Below are positions 1 through 9,342 of a stretch of DNA of 64,000 bases, in pieces (the first letter of the stretch is position 1; each line of letters begins with the position of its first letter). A program made the translations under genes and the position numbers. The notes beneath the pieces are model-generated. The model had not been told where the DNA came from. It did not search any database and saw only the letters and a list, made by a program, of their open reading frames with translations. Origin of the DNA: Cunninghamia lanceolata (Eukaryota; Streptophyta; Pinopsida; Cupressales; Cupressaceae); the NCBI GenBank assembly GCA_027924645.1, contig BSBN01000888.1, forward strand, positions 16,127,001 to 16,191,000, in the 5' to 3' direction.

Positions 1-10
1 TAATTGTAAT

Positions 11-660
11 GTGACCACATGTCGTGGAAACATAACTCTACAAGAAGCTCAACCAAAACCATCTTCCACATCCAAGTCATCTTCCACCTCAAACTGGTAC
101 ATCATCAACCAACTTCACAAAACACCTGTGCACATATCCATCTTAGAGTTATTGCGTTTATCACCTTCCCATAAACCCAGTTTGGAAAAATCTCTCTTGG
201 AGACAATGGTTCCTATGAACCATGCCCAAGATCAATTCCAGCCTATGGTAGGCCATCTCACCACACCGCATTTACTATCCTTCACTGAGAAGGATGACAT
301 GCCAATAAATCAACCACACAATGCATCCCTACATATTGAGGCCCTAATACATAAGCACAGAATAAAAAAGGTCCTAATAGATGGAGGGACTGGTTTGAAT
401 ATTTGTACACTAAAGTTAATCCTTGCATTGGGACTTTCTAAAAATGTCATTGATCCCAAGAAAAAAATAACATCAAGGCATATGATGAGGAAGAAAGAAC
501 CTCCAAAGGAAAGGTGGTTTTGCCAATACGAGTGGGATCGGTAGAAAGAGATGTAGTGTGCCAAGTTCTTAGCATGGAGCTTGCATATAACATTCTTTGA
601 GGCAGACCTTGGATCCATGAAATGAAGGTTGTCACATCTATGTATCGCCAATGTATCAAG
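11..660 (+). pseudogene. E1 aspartic protease region of gag-pol (broken)
   Basis: The first part reads as the pre-protease segment typical of Tat elements (an 'HISILELLRLSP' motif near residue 42, followed by a run ending in VP). A pepsin-type retroviral protease core follows, with 'VLIDGGTGLNICT' at about 370-410. The catalytic Asp is present, but the usual Ser/Thr of D-S/T-G is Gly, which is a common variant in plant Tat proteases. The frame is lost near 544 and continues shifted ('CQVLSMELAYNI') to about 600. The enzyme would process the Gag-Pol polyprotein inside virus-like particles; this copy cannot. The displayed start is only the first in-frame codon, since the true polyprotein start is off the left edge. 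Confidence 0.75.
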
Positions 661-747
661 TTGCCATATAATAGTTAAGAAATAACAATACAAGGGCACC
701 TTGACCCATTTCAGTATTGCAATACCATACAATCTAAACCAGAAGTT

Positions 748-1260
748 GTGATACCCACCAATAGAGAAACTTCTTCTTCCTTTAATCAAGTGGATCCAGG
801 TTCCTTATCTTCCACGTCAAAAACATCAAAGTTGAAAATCAAATTCAAAGACAAAGGTGTTGGGGAGTATGTTATTGAACAATCTTTCTCTCTAGAACAA
901 TTGCCACTATCACTAATGTCTTATGGGAGACCATCCTTGAACAAAGCTAAGTAACCTGAGACTCCTGTAGGTCCTTTCATTAAATGGGGAAGCCTATCCA
1001 ATGAGCATGATGAGAAAGATGTCCTACAATGGATTTTCAAATATGAAGATAGTCAAACCATACCAAAAGACCAACAACCTAAGCTTCCTACATAACATTA
1101 TGGTCATTTTTTTCCATGTTACAAAGGATGGGATACAATGGTCATGGTCCCATAGGACTAAGAAAGAATGGTATCATAGAACCTATCCAACTCCCTACTC
1201 AAATAGCCTAAGACACTACTAGGTTAGGATACCAAGGTCAGCAGAAGAACAAAGGCAAAT
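748..1260 (+). pseudogene. E1 linker with degenerate G-patch domain
   Basis: Between protease and RT, the segment at about 1128-1260 reads in one frame as a glycine-rich motif, 'MGYNGHGPIGLRKNGIIEP', ending in 'LGYQGQ'. This is the G-patch pattern: a bulky aromatic followed by spaced glycines, a K-x-G-I/L-x-E-P core and a terminal G-x-G-Y-like element. G-patches bind nucleic acid or DEAH helicases and occur in some retroelement polyproteins near protease. A premature stop and a frame change break this copy. The same motif layout recurs in the E6 protein at 11563-13242, suggesting the two families share this module. Confidence 0.6.
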
Positions 1261-1379
1261 GTAAGCAAAAGGTTCAATACAGACAAGTAGCCACTACTAA
1301 TTTAGTAGAAAAAATTCACCACCTGCAAAAGGCTACTGAAACTGATTCAAATGAGTATGAGTGGGACAACCTCTATGAT

Positions 1380-2144
1380 ATGTCTTGTGAAGGCAAAGGG
1401 ATTGATGTTGTACAACAGTATAGCAATACTCCAATAATGAATGAGGGACAAAGCTCTAAAGCTAAACCGATAGAGTCCGGACTACAACATGATGTGAATG
1501 GACTTCATGAAGAGAGTACGATATCAAGACTTATGAAGCAACTTGAGGAGATTACCATAATAGACCTTGTCAATACCTCATCCTATTCGAATGAATTCTC
1601 CATCCTAACCATAACTACCATCGAGTCTGATCAACCTGATGATCCCTAACCTCTTGTTCATGCTAAATTAATAGATTGGGATCTATCTGAAACATCACCT
1701 GAGCTTGACACCTTTGAAAAAGATGATGCCATCATCGACTACCTAGAGCTTAGAGAACACTTACCCACAGCAGACCATAAGGCTGGCTTCCCCATCAACC
1801 TTATCGATAGGGCATACTTTGGAGAGAGTCTCAATCCTTTCAGTCATAAAAATGTCAAAATAAATATGAGATCTAATGGTGAAAACCACTTTGCGGTAGT
1901 GTTAGATCATGAAAAGATAAAAAGAAAAGATGTATCCAAAGGTGAAAACCTCTCTGAGGCATCAATGGATGAAACGTTTGACCCTCTCCCTCTTTATGCA
2001 CATCTAGAAAGATCTTTAGTATTGATTGAACCAACTGAACTAATCAATGTTGGTACAGAGGCACATCCAAAACTCCTTTATCAAGCAAAGTCATTAATTG
2101 TACAAGAAAAGATAGAGTTTGTTGAGTTCTACAGAAGAAAATAG
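1380..2144 (+). pseudogene. E1 pol linker upstream of RT
   Basis: A frame-0 stretch with one stop at 1647. It is rich in acidic and Ser/Thr residues and lacks a recognisable fold in its first half. The end ('LIVQEKIEFVEFYRRK', then 'FAWSYVDMLGMDPDLIMHH' after a stop at 2142) is the conserved approach to the RT domain in plant Ty3/gypsy elements, where a run such as FAWSY-D-M-G precedes the fingers region. It therefore belongs to the E1 polyprotein and is not a separate gene. Confidence 0.6.
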
Positions 2145-2960
2145 ATAAACTTTGCTTGGTCTTACGTCGATATGCTAGGTATGGATCCTGATCTAATCAT
2201 GCACCATCTGTCACTAGCTCCAAGAACCAAGAAAGTTAAATAGAAGTTGACAAAAATGCACCCACACATAGCTTTAATGGTAAAAGAAGAGCTCAAGAAG
2301 TTACTAGATGTGGGGTTCATTAGAGCCATTAACTACCTTGAATGGGTTTGTAATATTGTACATGTTTTAAAGCCTAGCAAGAGAATCAGAATATGCAACG
2401 ACTTCAAGGATTTAAATAAGGCTTGTCCAAAAGATGATTTTCCTTTACCAAACATTGATATAATCATTAACCTCACAACATGCCACACCATGTTGTCCTT
2501 AGTGGATGATTTCTCTAGATATGGCCAAATCATGATAGCACCTGAGGATCAACATAAAACAACATTCACATGTCCATGGGGCACCTATTGTTGGTGCGTT
2601 ATGCCATTTGGTCTCAAGAATGTAGGGGCAATATATTAGTGAGCAATGACAATGTTCTTCCATGGTACGATGCATACCATCATGGATGAGTATGCTGATG
2701 ATATCTTAGGAAATCACTCACCAGAGAGGGACATCTTGAAGTCTTAGACAAAATACTCACAAGACTAGAGAAGTTTAATGTACGGTTGAATCCTAAAAAG
2801 TGTGTTTTTGGAGTAACATCTGAAAAACTACTTGGATACATCATATCATCAAATGGAATATAGGTGGACTTGGCAAAGGTCAAATAAATTATGGAAATGC
2901 CACCACCAAGGGATCTGAGTTAGCTATGGTCTTTACAGGGAAAGTTATAGTCAATTAGAA
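2145..2960 (+). pseudogene. E1 reverse transcriptase
   Basis: Clear Ty3/gypsy RT. It shows 'RICNDFKDLNKACPKDDFPLPNID' residues in order (fingers motif), 'LSLVDDFSRYGQI' with the first catalytic Asp, 'KTTFTCPWGTY', 'VMPFGLKN', and after a stop at 2637 'EYADDILGNH', the Y-x-D-D catalytic box near 2690. The thumb follows with 'LNPKKCVFGVTSEKLLGYIIS' at about 2790-2850. RT copies element RNA into cDNA using a tRNA primer. At least three in-frame stops (TAG/TAA) and a frame change inactivate it. Identity is secure; activity is not possible. Confidence 0.88.
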
Positions 2961-2984
2961 GGTTCATCTCCCAACTAGCAGACA

Positions 2985-3485
2985 AGTGTCATCCATTCTC
3001 ACATCTGTTGCATAAAAATGTTCCATTCAAATGGGATGATAACTACAAGCAAGCATTTCAGTACCTAAAAGAATATCTCATGAATCCACCTATCCTAATG
3101 CCACCAATTCAAGGCAAACCTCTACTATTGTATATATCAGCGACACCCACAGCTTTGGGCACACTGCTAGCACAAGAAAACCATGAAGGAAAAGAGCAAG
3201 AAATCTACTATATCAGTAGGCCATTAGTAGGTTATGAGCTTTAGTACACACCAATTGAAAGGGCATGCCTTATAGTCATCTTCACTTCACAAAAGTGGAG
3301 ACACTACATGATCTCTCACTCCATAAATCTGGTAGCAAAGATTGACCCAATAAAGTATCTCCTTAGCAAAGCTACCCTAACAGGTAGAATATCTAAATTG
3401 GTTATGATTCTCAGTGAGTTTGACATTGATTACATGGACAGAAGAGCCATAAAAGGATAGTTCATCACAGATCAGCTGGCAGATG
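2985..3485 (+). pseudogene. E1 connection-type RNase H (first RNase H)
   Basis: It follows the RT thumb with the tether motif 'FKWDDNYKQAFQYLKEYL', then 'LLLYISATPTALGTLLAQ' and, after a stop at 3242, 'YTPIERACLIVIFTSQKWRHYM'. This is the usual Ty3/gypsy RNase H fold. The catalytic Asp expected at Y-x-D-A-S is missing (Y-I-S-A-T), while the Glu of the second helix is kept. Loss of catalysis in this first RNase H is the accepted feature of Tat elements, where the second RNase H takes over. A stop near 3458 also interrupts it. Confidence 0.75.
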
Positions 3486-3490
3486 CACCT

Positions 3491-3970
3491 TTGATTGATA
3501 ACAACCCCTTGAGTTTTGAGTTTCTTGATGAATATATATTCAACATCACAACAATAGCTTGGAAGCTCTACTTCAATGGATCATACACACAACATGGCTC
3601 TAGAGAAGGTATCTTGCTAGTAACATCACATGGGGATACAATCCCTAAATCATACAAAATTTTGTTCCCATGCACCAACAATGTGGCCGACTATGAAGCT
3701 CTAGATATTAGCATAAAGATGGCAGTTGAGTGGAAGATCAAAGAATTTCATGTGTATGGGGATTCACAACTTGTCATTAATCAAATAAATGATAAATACC
3801 AAACAAAGGATGAGAAGATGATACCATACAAGCGTATGGTGGATGACTTGAAGGAATATTTTGTTGTGATCTCCTTCGAGAAAATACCAAGGTTGGAAAA
3901 CAAAGCAATAGATGTAATGGTCACTATTGCATCCTTTCTAGATATCCCTAAAAATCAATTGTGTTATGAG
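3491..3970 (+). pseudogene. E1 archaeal-type RNase H (aRNH) after RT
   Basis: A second RNase H whose motifs are of the archaeal/plant-host type: 'LYFNGSYT' (catalytic Asp replaced by Asn), 'TNNVADYEALDISIKMAVE' with the catalytic Glu, 'VYGDSQLVINQI' with the second Asp, and 'ENKAIDVMVTIAS' with the last Asp. It lies between the first RNase H and integrase, the canonical Tat position. It serves as the internal reference for the different position of the same domain in E2 and E3. The first catalytic residue appears mutated (GAT to AAT). Confidence 0.8.
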
Positions 3971-4169
3971 TTTTTGGTGGAGCCAGTCTCCCATCCATCC
4001 GATGAAAGCCCAAAAGATAACACCATTTATTACATTGTAGGAATTGATTCTCCTTTATATGGCAAAGTTTACACCTATCTTAAAGAGAATATCCTACCTC
4101 TCAACTTGTCAAACAACCAAAAAACATACATTCATATGCCAATCATCCAGATATACCATTATTGTTGAC

Positions 4170-5312
4170 ACCCTATATAGATGAGCTTTAGATGGTACTC
4201 TTCTTAGGTGTTTAGATAGTGATGAATATCAAACCACTCTAAGGGAGGTTCATGAAGGCATTCGCGGGATGCACTCTAGTGGTCCTACTCTAGTGAAGAA
4301 ACGCATGCATTTAGGCTATTACTAGCCGAGCATGGAAAAAGATTCCTATCAGTTTCTCAAGCAGTGTAAGAAATGCTAGATTCATGGTAATATGATACAT
4401 GCACCCACTCAAGAATTACAACCTTTAATGACACTTTGGCCCTTCTGTCAATGGGGAGTTGATCTAGTTGGCAAGATTCACCCTTCTTCCTCCAACAACC
4501 ACAAATTTGTTATCACAGCCACATAGTACTTTATGAAGTGGATTGCGGCCATTCCATTAACCACCATCATAGAGAAACATATTTCATCCTTCATCCTTAA
4601 CTAAATCATATGCAGATATGGTATCCCATTATCCATTGTCACAGATAATGGAAGACCCTTCAAGAATCAGGATGTACAGGAACTCTGTAGTAAATTCCAT
4701 ATACAACATCATTTCTCCACTCCATACTACCCACAAGGTAACAGCCAAGTTGAGGCATTGAATAAAACCATTCTAAAGATAATTAAAAATATTATCAATG
4801 ATGCTAGCCAAGACTGGCATATGCAATTGGACCCTTCTCTATAGGCCTACAGAACCAATATACACACACCCAAATGTGTGACACCATACTTCCTTGTCTA
4901 TGGATTTGAAGCTATATTGCCTATCAAAGTTGAAATTCCTTCCCTCAGGGTGTCATTAAAAGGACTCATAACTAATGAAGAATATAGGGTATCATGGATT
5001 CAAGAACTAGAACTTCTAGAAGAGCGGCAACAACATGCCTTTAACCATCTTAAGGCATACCAGTAGAGAATGTTAAGGAGGTACAATCACAAGGTTAAGC
5101 CAAGGGTCTTTCAAGTATGTGATTTGGTCCTAAGAGAGAATCGATGCAATCAATATGATAGAGAGAAGAAGGGGAAGTTTGAACCAAACTGCTTAGGTCC
5201 CTATGTCATAATTGCTACCTATGGATCAGGGGCTTATCAACTCTCAACATCAAAAGGTGAACTATTTGATGATCCCATCAATAGTATGCATCTTCAAAAA
5301 TTCTATACCTAA
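4170..5312 (+). pseudogene. E1 integrase and C-terminal tail
   Basis: The zinc-binding region ('LREVHEGIRGMHSSG', then 'LKQCKKC') is followed by the DDE core: 'WGVDLVGKIHP', 'VTDNGRPF' and 'YYPQGNSQVEALNK' supply D, D and E. The conserved 'TPYFLVYGFEAILPIKVEIPS' follows at 4878. The tail 'VCDLVLRENR' through 'GPYVIIATYGSGAYQLS' (5070-5312) is the usual plant integrase end. Integrase inserts cDNA with a short staggered cut. Several in-frame stops (for example near 4322, 4375, 4525, 4602 and 5065) disable it. The product terminates with TAA at 5310. Confidence 0.85.
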
Positions 5313-6033
5313 TAACCCCAATGCAAGGGATATATAAAAAAAGAAAAAAATAATGGTAAAAGTAGAAACAAGTGGTGAAAACCTAGAAATAGGTGCTATT
5401 TGTGGGTAACCGCTACCTCCATCTATTAGTACAACCCAACCTGCATCCATCTTTCCTATTGTATTCATCTGATAACTACATCCATATCCCATCTACCTAG
5501 CAGTGACTTACCATAGCCTGGTATCTTGTCACCCCTATTACCTTATCTAGTAGGGCCATCCTCTCACAAGTCTATTTGTCGATATCAGTCAATTCCAAAC
5601 TACGTCGCCTCTGAGTTATCATGTAGGCAAGGCCATCATCGATGTACCCCCAAGGCTACCCTTCCATCCATTTCTCATCACCTAGGTCTTTAGGTTCACA
5701 TAGGGCCACCCCGAACTATGTTGCCTTTGCATCGTCACGTAGGCAAGGCCATTTAGCAATGAGCCCCCGAGGCACTAGGTCAGTCCATTAGGGCCTGTCA
5801 CATTGTTCATCGTCAGTTCATCCATAATAAATAAATCCTCTACTTGATTGGGGGAAAATCCTTGACCTAGTTAGGGAATAGGATTTTTGAATGCTATAAA
5901 TTCAGAGGGTAAACAATCAGATCACAGTGTTATCACTAGACAACAAGCAGTGCGACAAGCAAGTCTTTAACATCACCTTGGCACAAAAGAAAGTGAAACT
6001 ACACTTGGCAAATCCCTTTTGACCTAAGACATG
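5313..6033 (+). other. E1 3' untranslated region and possible truncated LTR
   Basis: No coding potential. It begins with an A-rich stretch and a 'gtggtgaaaacctagaaataggtgc' tract typical of sequence just after integrase in plant Tat elements. It then has two imperfect copies of a segment around 'ccccaaggctacc'/'cccccgaggcac' joined to 'cacgtaggcaaggccat', and a TATA-like 'gctataaattc' near 5897. I think a 3' LTR of E1 starts in this stretch and is cut off at the junction near 6034, where sequence shared with 27840 begins. No polypurine tract or LTR start can be fixed. Confidence 0.4.
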
Positions 6034-7335
6034 TTGTGTGGTTACACAACACACCCCATTTTGACTTGACAAAATAGGGACCCAGCTTTTTTTGTTTGGC
6101 TTTGCTTGTGTTTTTTGCTTTCTGGCGGTCTGGTAAAAGTAAGTCCATGTAGATGATCCTGCATAAAAGGGGCTAGGTAAGTCATCATGATGAGGATAGT
6201 TTTTCAAAGTTAACATTTCATGTCAATAACCTCATGGGAGGATAGAATACAAAATTTCATGTAGGTTTGCCATTTGGATGAGTCAAAGATCTAGTCAAAC
6301 CTAATATTCCTTAGGGAACAAAAGTTATGATGAGTCAAAGATTTGGTCAAACCTAATATTCCAAGGGGAGGATCATATTTCTCAATATCAGTCATCTTAT
6401 GAAGGATCACCCCAATCTAATATTATCACCTAATAAAATCATTTGCTCCGAACATCCGGATGTTAAATTTATGTGATAGTCATATTCTTACCCGTAGAAC
6501 ATCATATATTTTGCGAAAGTCATATTCTTAAAAACATCGCCCCGATATTTGAATATCAGCCTGTCACAAAATATCACCTTGAGCCAATATCCTACTAACG
6601 TCATCCAAACTTGGTAAATGAAAAAATAAACATACCGATGATGTCACCATCCTTTAACTTTGCAGAGGTATATTTCCAAACATGACCTTTCTTACATAAC
6701 ATGATGATGATGTCATAAAGGCACAACGTTGAACTAAGTCATTATCCTGATGACGTCATCCTGATATTTTGATAGAAGGTCATCTTAGTCTAAAGGGGGG
6801 GTGATATTATAAACATCACCAGACATTCTAAACATCCCCTGATACTTTGAATATCACCCAATATTCTCAATCCGACCCGATGTTTCGACATCAGTCTTTC
6901 CACCTAAAACGGATGATCATATTATACCAAGGGGGTCATATTCTCAATATCACCTGATATTCAGAATATCACCCAATCTTCAAAGATCACCCCGCGCCTT
7001 ACCGCCATAACATTAAATGCATGCAGATATGGTAGGTGGTTCCTGCCGATTACGAACCCAATACATACACTTGGCAGGATCCAGAAGTTTCGTATAGGAA
7101 AATCATTAATTTGCCCTAATTTTCCCAAGAGAAGAGGTTAAAAGTGATTTACAGATTCATTTCACACTTACCTTGTGATAAAACAAGTTTTTACAGGGTT
7201 CTGAGCTTACAAGACCTCATAAGGCTACCTGTGGACGCTTAGAGCTTGCACCGGAATAGGATACGCGAACATTGTGGGTATTTGGTTTCCTTTCACACAG
7301 TTATCATCATAACTAAAAGGGGATAAACACATCAG
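6034..7335 (+). promoter_or_regulatory. Copy A non-coding spacer upstream of the extra ORF
   Basis: About 1.3 kb without a usable frame, conserved with 27840-29128. A TATA-like 'cataaaagg' sits near 6163 in both copies. From about 6360 to 6990 the sequence is crowded with short inverted words of the form GATATTC/GAATATC and CCTGATA, repeated many times and often paired. The last part (7140-7335) looks like a transcribed leader ending in the splice donor at 7336. I infer a promoter or leader for the extra ORF; no experiment supports this. Confidence 0.4.
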
Positions 7336-7536
7336 GTAAGTAATTGAAACCCTCTGGTTGTCATATTCTGCATATCTAGGTATCATGGGGTCTTCTGGTT
7401 TGAAATTTCAAATTATGCATGTTAGGAGAAATGAAATATTGAAATAATAATAGTATGAATGATGAATAATGAATATGTAATGTATATGCATACTTGTATA
7501 TGTATCAATTGTAAGACCAGGTTGTGTTAATTATAG
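7336..7536 (+). other. Predicted 201-bp intron in the leader of the extra ORF (copy A)
   Basis: The donor is cag|GTAAGT and the acceptor is 'ttaattatAG'. The start codon of the extra ORF follows six bases after the acceptor. The equivalent intron in copy B (29129-29329) has exactly the same length and both splice sites intact. The AT-rich body contrasts with the conserved flanks. Such an intron would fit a separate spliced transcript for the accessory protein, as known for env-like genes of Athila elements. Confidence 0.65.
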
Positions 7537-7542
7537 GCATCC

Positions 7543-8427
7543 ATGGTAGATAAATGGTTGGCTAAGTTAGAGGCAGAATTTTTGAAGCCCATGTTTGCTC
7601 AACCTGAGGGTGTCTGGGTCAAATATGGCACCATCACTGATACACACCAAGGGAATATAGATCTAGCTACTTGGTTAGTTAAAATGAGTGATGAGAAGAA
7701 TAGCAGCACCTTGCTGGATGCAGTCTTGGTATCAGGAATGTGGAGTGCAGCTAGTTTCCCATACTTTATGCAAACTCCTGAGCTGATTATTGAATGTGCG
7801 ATAAACTATAACCCACAGACAAGGAAGGTAGAGAAGCATGGCACGGTATATGTTGATCTGTCAATCAAGGGAATTGCTGCTACATTTGATTTGCCATTGG
7901 GCAAGAAGGTTGCCAACATAGATCTGAAGAAATCAAAAGTAGAGTATGAGAATAACAAGAAGTCTGCTTGGAAGAAGATGCATCAATGGAGGGTAAAGAA
8001 TAGTCCCTATCCTGCAAAAACTAAACTTCCGGTTCATTTATATAAGTATGACTTTGACGACGAGTACCAATACATGATAGCCCTGCTCAACAGAGTGACA
8101 GGCTAGCCTGATGCAGGAAGTTTTTGGGACTGGATGTATGCAGTCATCCTAATGTGCCTTTACATGGATAACAAGCCAATGTGGGCTAAAATGATAAGTG
8201 ATGCTCTAGATGAGCAGCTGATGAATCTAGGAGGTCCAGATTGTTCCTTCTACATGACATCATACATAGTTTATTCATGTGCCGACAAGGGTACTTTTGA
8301 TGCATTAACTACAGTTGGGAAAATTGGAGGCACAACCAATGATGCACACATATGGGATCATCATACCCAACTACAAAGAGTGAATTTCCTCCAGGATTAC
8401 AAGCTGGTAAATGATGCATTCTCTATG
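7543..8427 (+). pseudogene. Extra ORF (aORF), copy A, 5' segment
   Basis: Starts at ATG 7543, just after the predicted acceptor, and runs 295 codons to the E6 target duplication. The same frame resumes at 17689. One stop, TAG at 8104, lies where copy B has CAG. The protein begins 'MVDKWLAKLEAEFLKP' and contains a conserved stretch around 'SFPYFMQTPELIIECA' and 'IKGIAATFDLPLGKK', then basic and aromatic-rich sequence to 'DAFSM'. No enzymatic motif, signal peptide or membrane segment is visible. The pattern of this part recalls the 'putative plant transposon protein' family found in retroelements, but that is a weak guess. Function unknown. Confidence 0.75.
8423..8427. repeat. 5-bp target site duplication of E6 (left)
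   Basis: 'ctatg' directly precedes the TG of the left LTR and recurs at 17684-17688 after the right LTR. The uninterrupted sister sequence near 30216 has a single 'ctatg', so this is a confirmed empty-site comparison. Confidence 0.95.
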
Positions 8428-9327
8428 TGTGATCAGTGAAATCAAAATGAAGATTAATACTAATCAAATGCATAAACAGAATGATTATACCCTCCTTCTG
8501 ACTCACGAATCCATGCGGGAAGGAGATGCACCTGATTAGAGCTCCTCAGATGTTTCCCGTGATTAGGTGTAGATGTGGATTGCTCAATGCTTACAACACA
8601 ATGTATATGAGTGATTTTGGACTTAGATGGAGATGGAGATGAGGATGAGAGATAATTTTGGCAGAGGTTTGATGAGATGAGGAGATTAGGGAGTGATTTT
8701 GATAGAGGTTTGATGCATGAAGAGGTCTCTCCAATGGCCTAGAGAGGGGTCCAATTTATAGAGTAGTGGAGATGAGGATGGAGGGTGAGGATTCATTTGA
8801 TGAGATCAAGGGCTAGGCATAAAAGTGAATCTTTTATTCATAGGGGATAAATTTAAAAATTCTCATTTTGGGAAGAGTGGAGGATAATGGGAGACAACTA
8901 AATTTTAAATTCAGTGAGTGGAGGATAGTGGGAGACAACTGAATTTTAAATTCAGTGATTGGAGGATTGTGGGGGACAACTAAATTTTAAATTTAGTTTA
9001 GTGGAGGATAGTGGGAGACAACTGAATTTTAAATTTAGTGAGTGGATGATGAGGTAAGTAGGGTTAATTAAGTGTTATCTTAATTAACTTAAGTCTAGGT
9101 TAATCAGATAATCAAGATTTATCTTATTAACATGGATTAGGGAAATGGATAAATCAAGTAAATAAATATTAGGAATATTCATTCAATTGATGAGGATAGG
9201 GTTGTAAGGTTAAATGGATTAATTAGGTGAATTAATTGATCACCAGGGATATGCAGATAGGGAGAGTGGATTAGTGTAGAGGTACGGAAAATTGGTTTGC
9301 AGAGCAGTCCAATTTTAGGTGTCTACA
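8428..9327 (-). repeat. E6 LTR (left copy; 3' LTR of the minus-strand element)
   Basis: 900 bp, TG...CA on the plus strand. A minus-strand TATA box (TATAAAT) lies at 8754-8760. Four tandem units of about 41 bp (8876-9040), each containing an inverted repeat around CTGAATTTTAAATTCAG, occupy the U3 region upstream of that TATA box, an enhancer-like position. Confidence 0.93.
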
Positions 9328-9342
9328 TTTGCCCCTCTTTGA
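9328..9342 (-). other. E6 polypurine tract
   Basis: On the minus strand this reads CTCAAAGAGGGGCAAA directly before TGTAGACACC of the LTR. It is the expected primer site for plus-strand DNA synthesis and fixes the element's orientation. The tract before the E5 LTR at 39114 is nearly identical. Confidence 0.8.

Larger units (their letters stand above)
1..5312 (+). mobile_element. E1: degenerate Tat-type Ty3/gypsy gag-pol, left end outside window
   Basis: Successive fragments on the + strand spell the pol domains of a plant Ty3/gypsy element in the order protease, G-patch, RT, connection-type RNase H, archaeal-type RNase H, integrase. The frame changes several times (fragments at 11, 748, 1001, 1380, 3008 and 4878 lie in different frames) and many stops interrupt it, so no intact product is possible. 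A second RNase H after RT marks the Tat lineage. Gag and the 5' LTR would lie left of position 1. The remnant is older-looking than E2 and E3 because it carries indels as well as stops. Confidence 0.85.
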
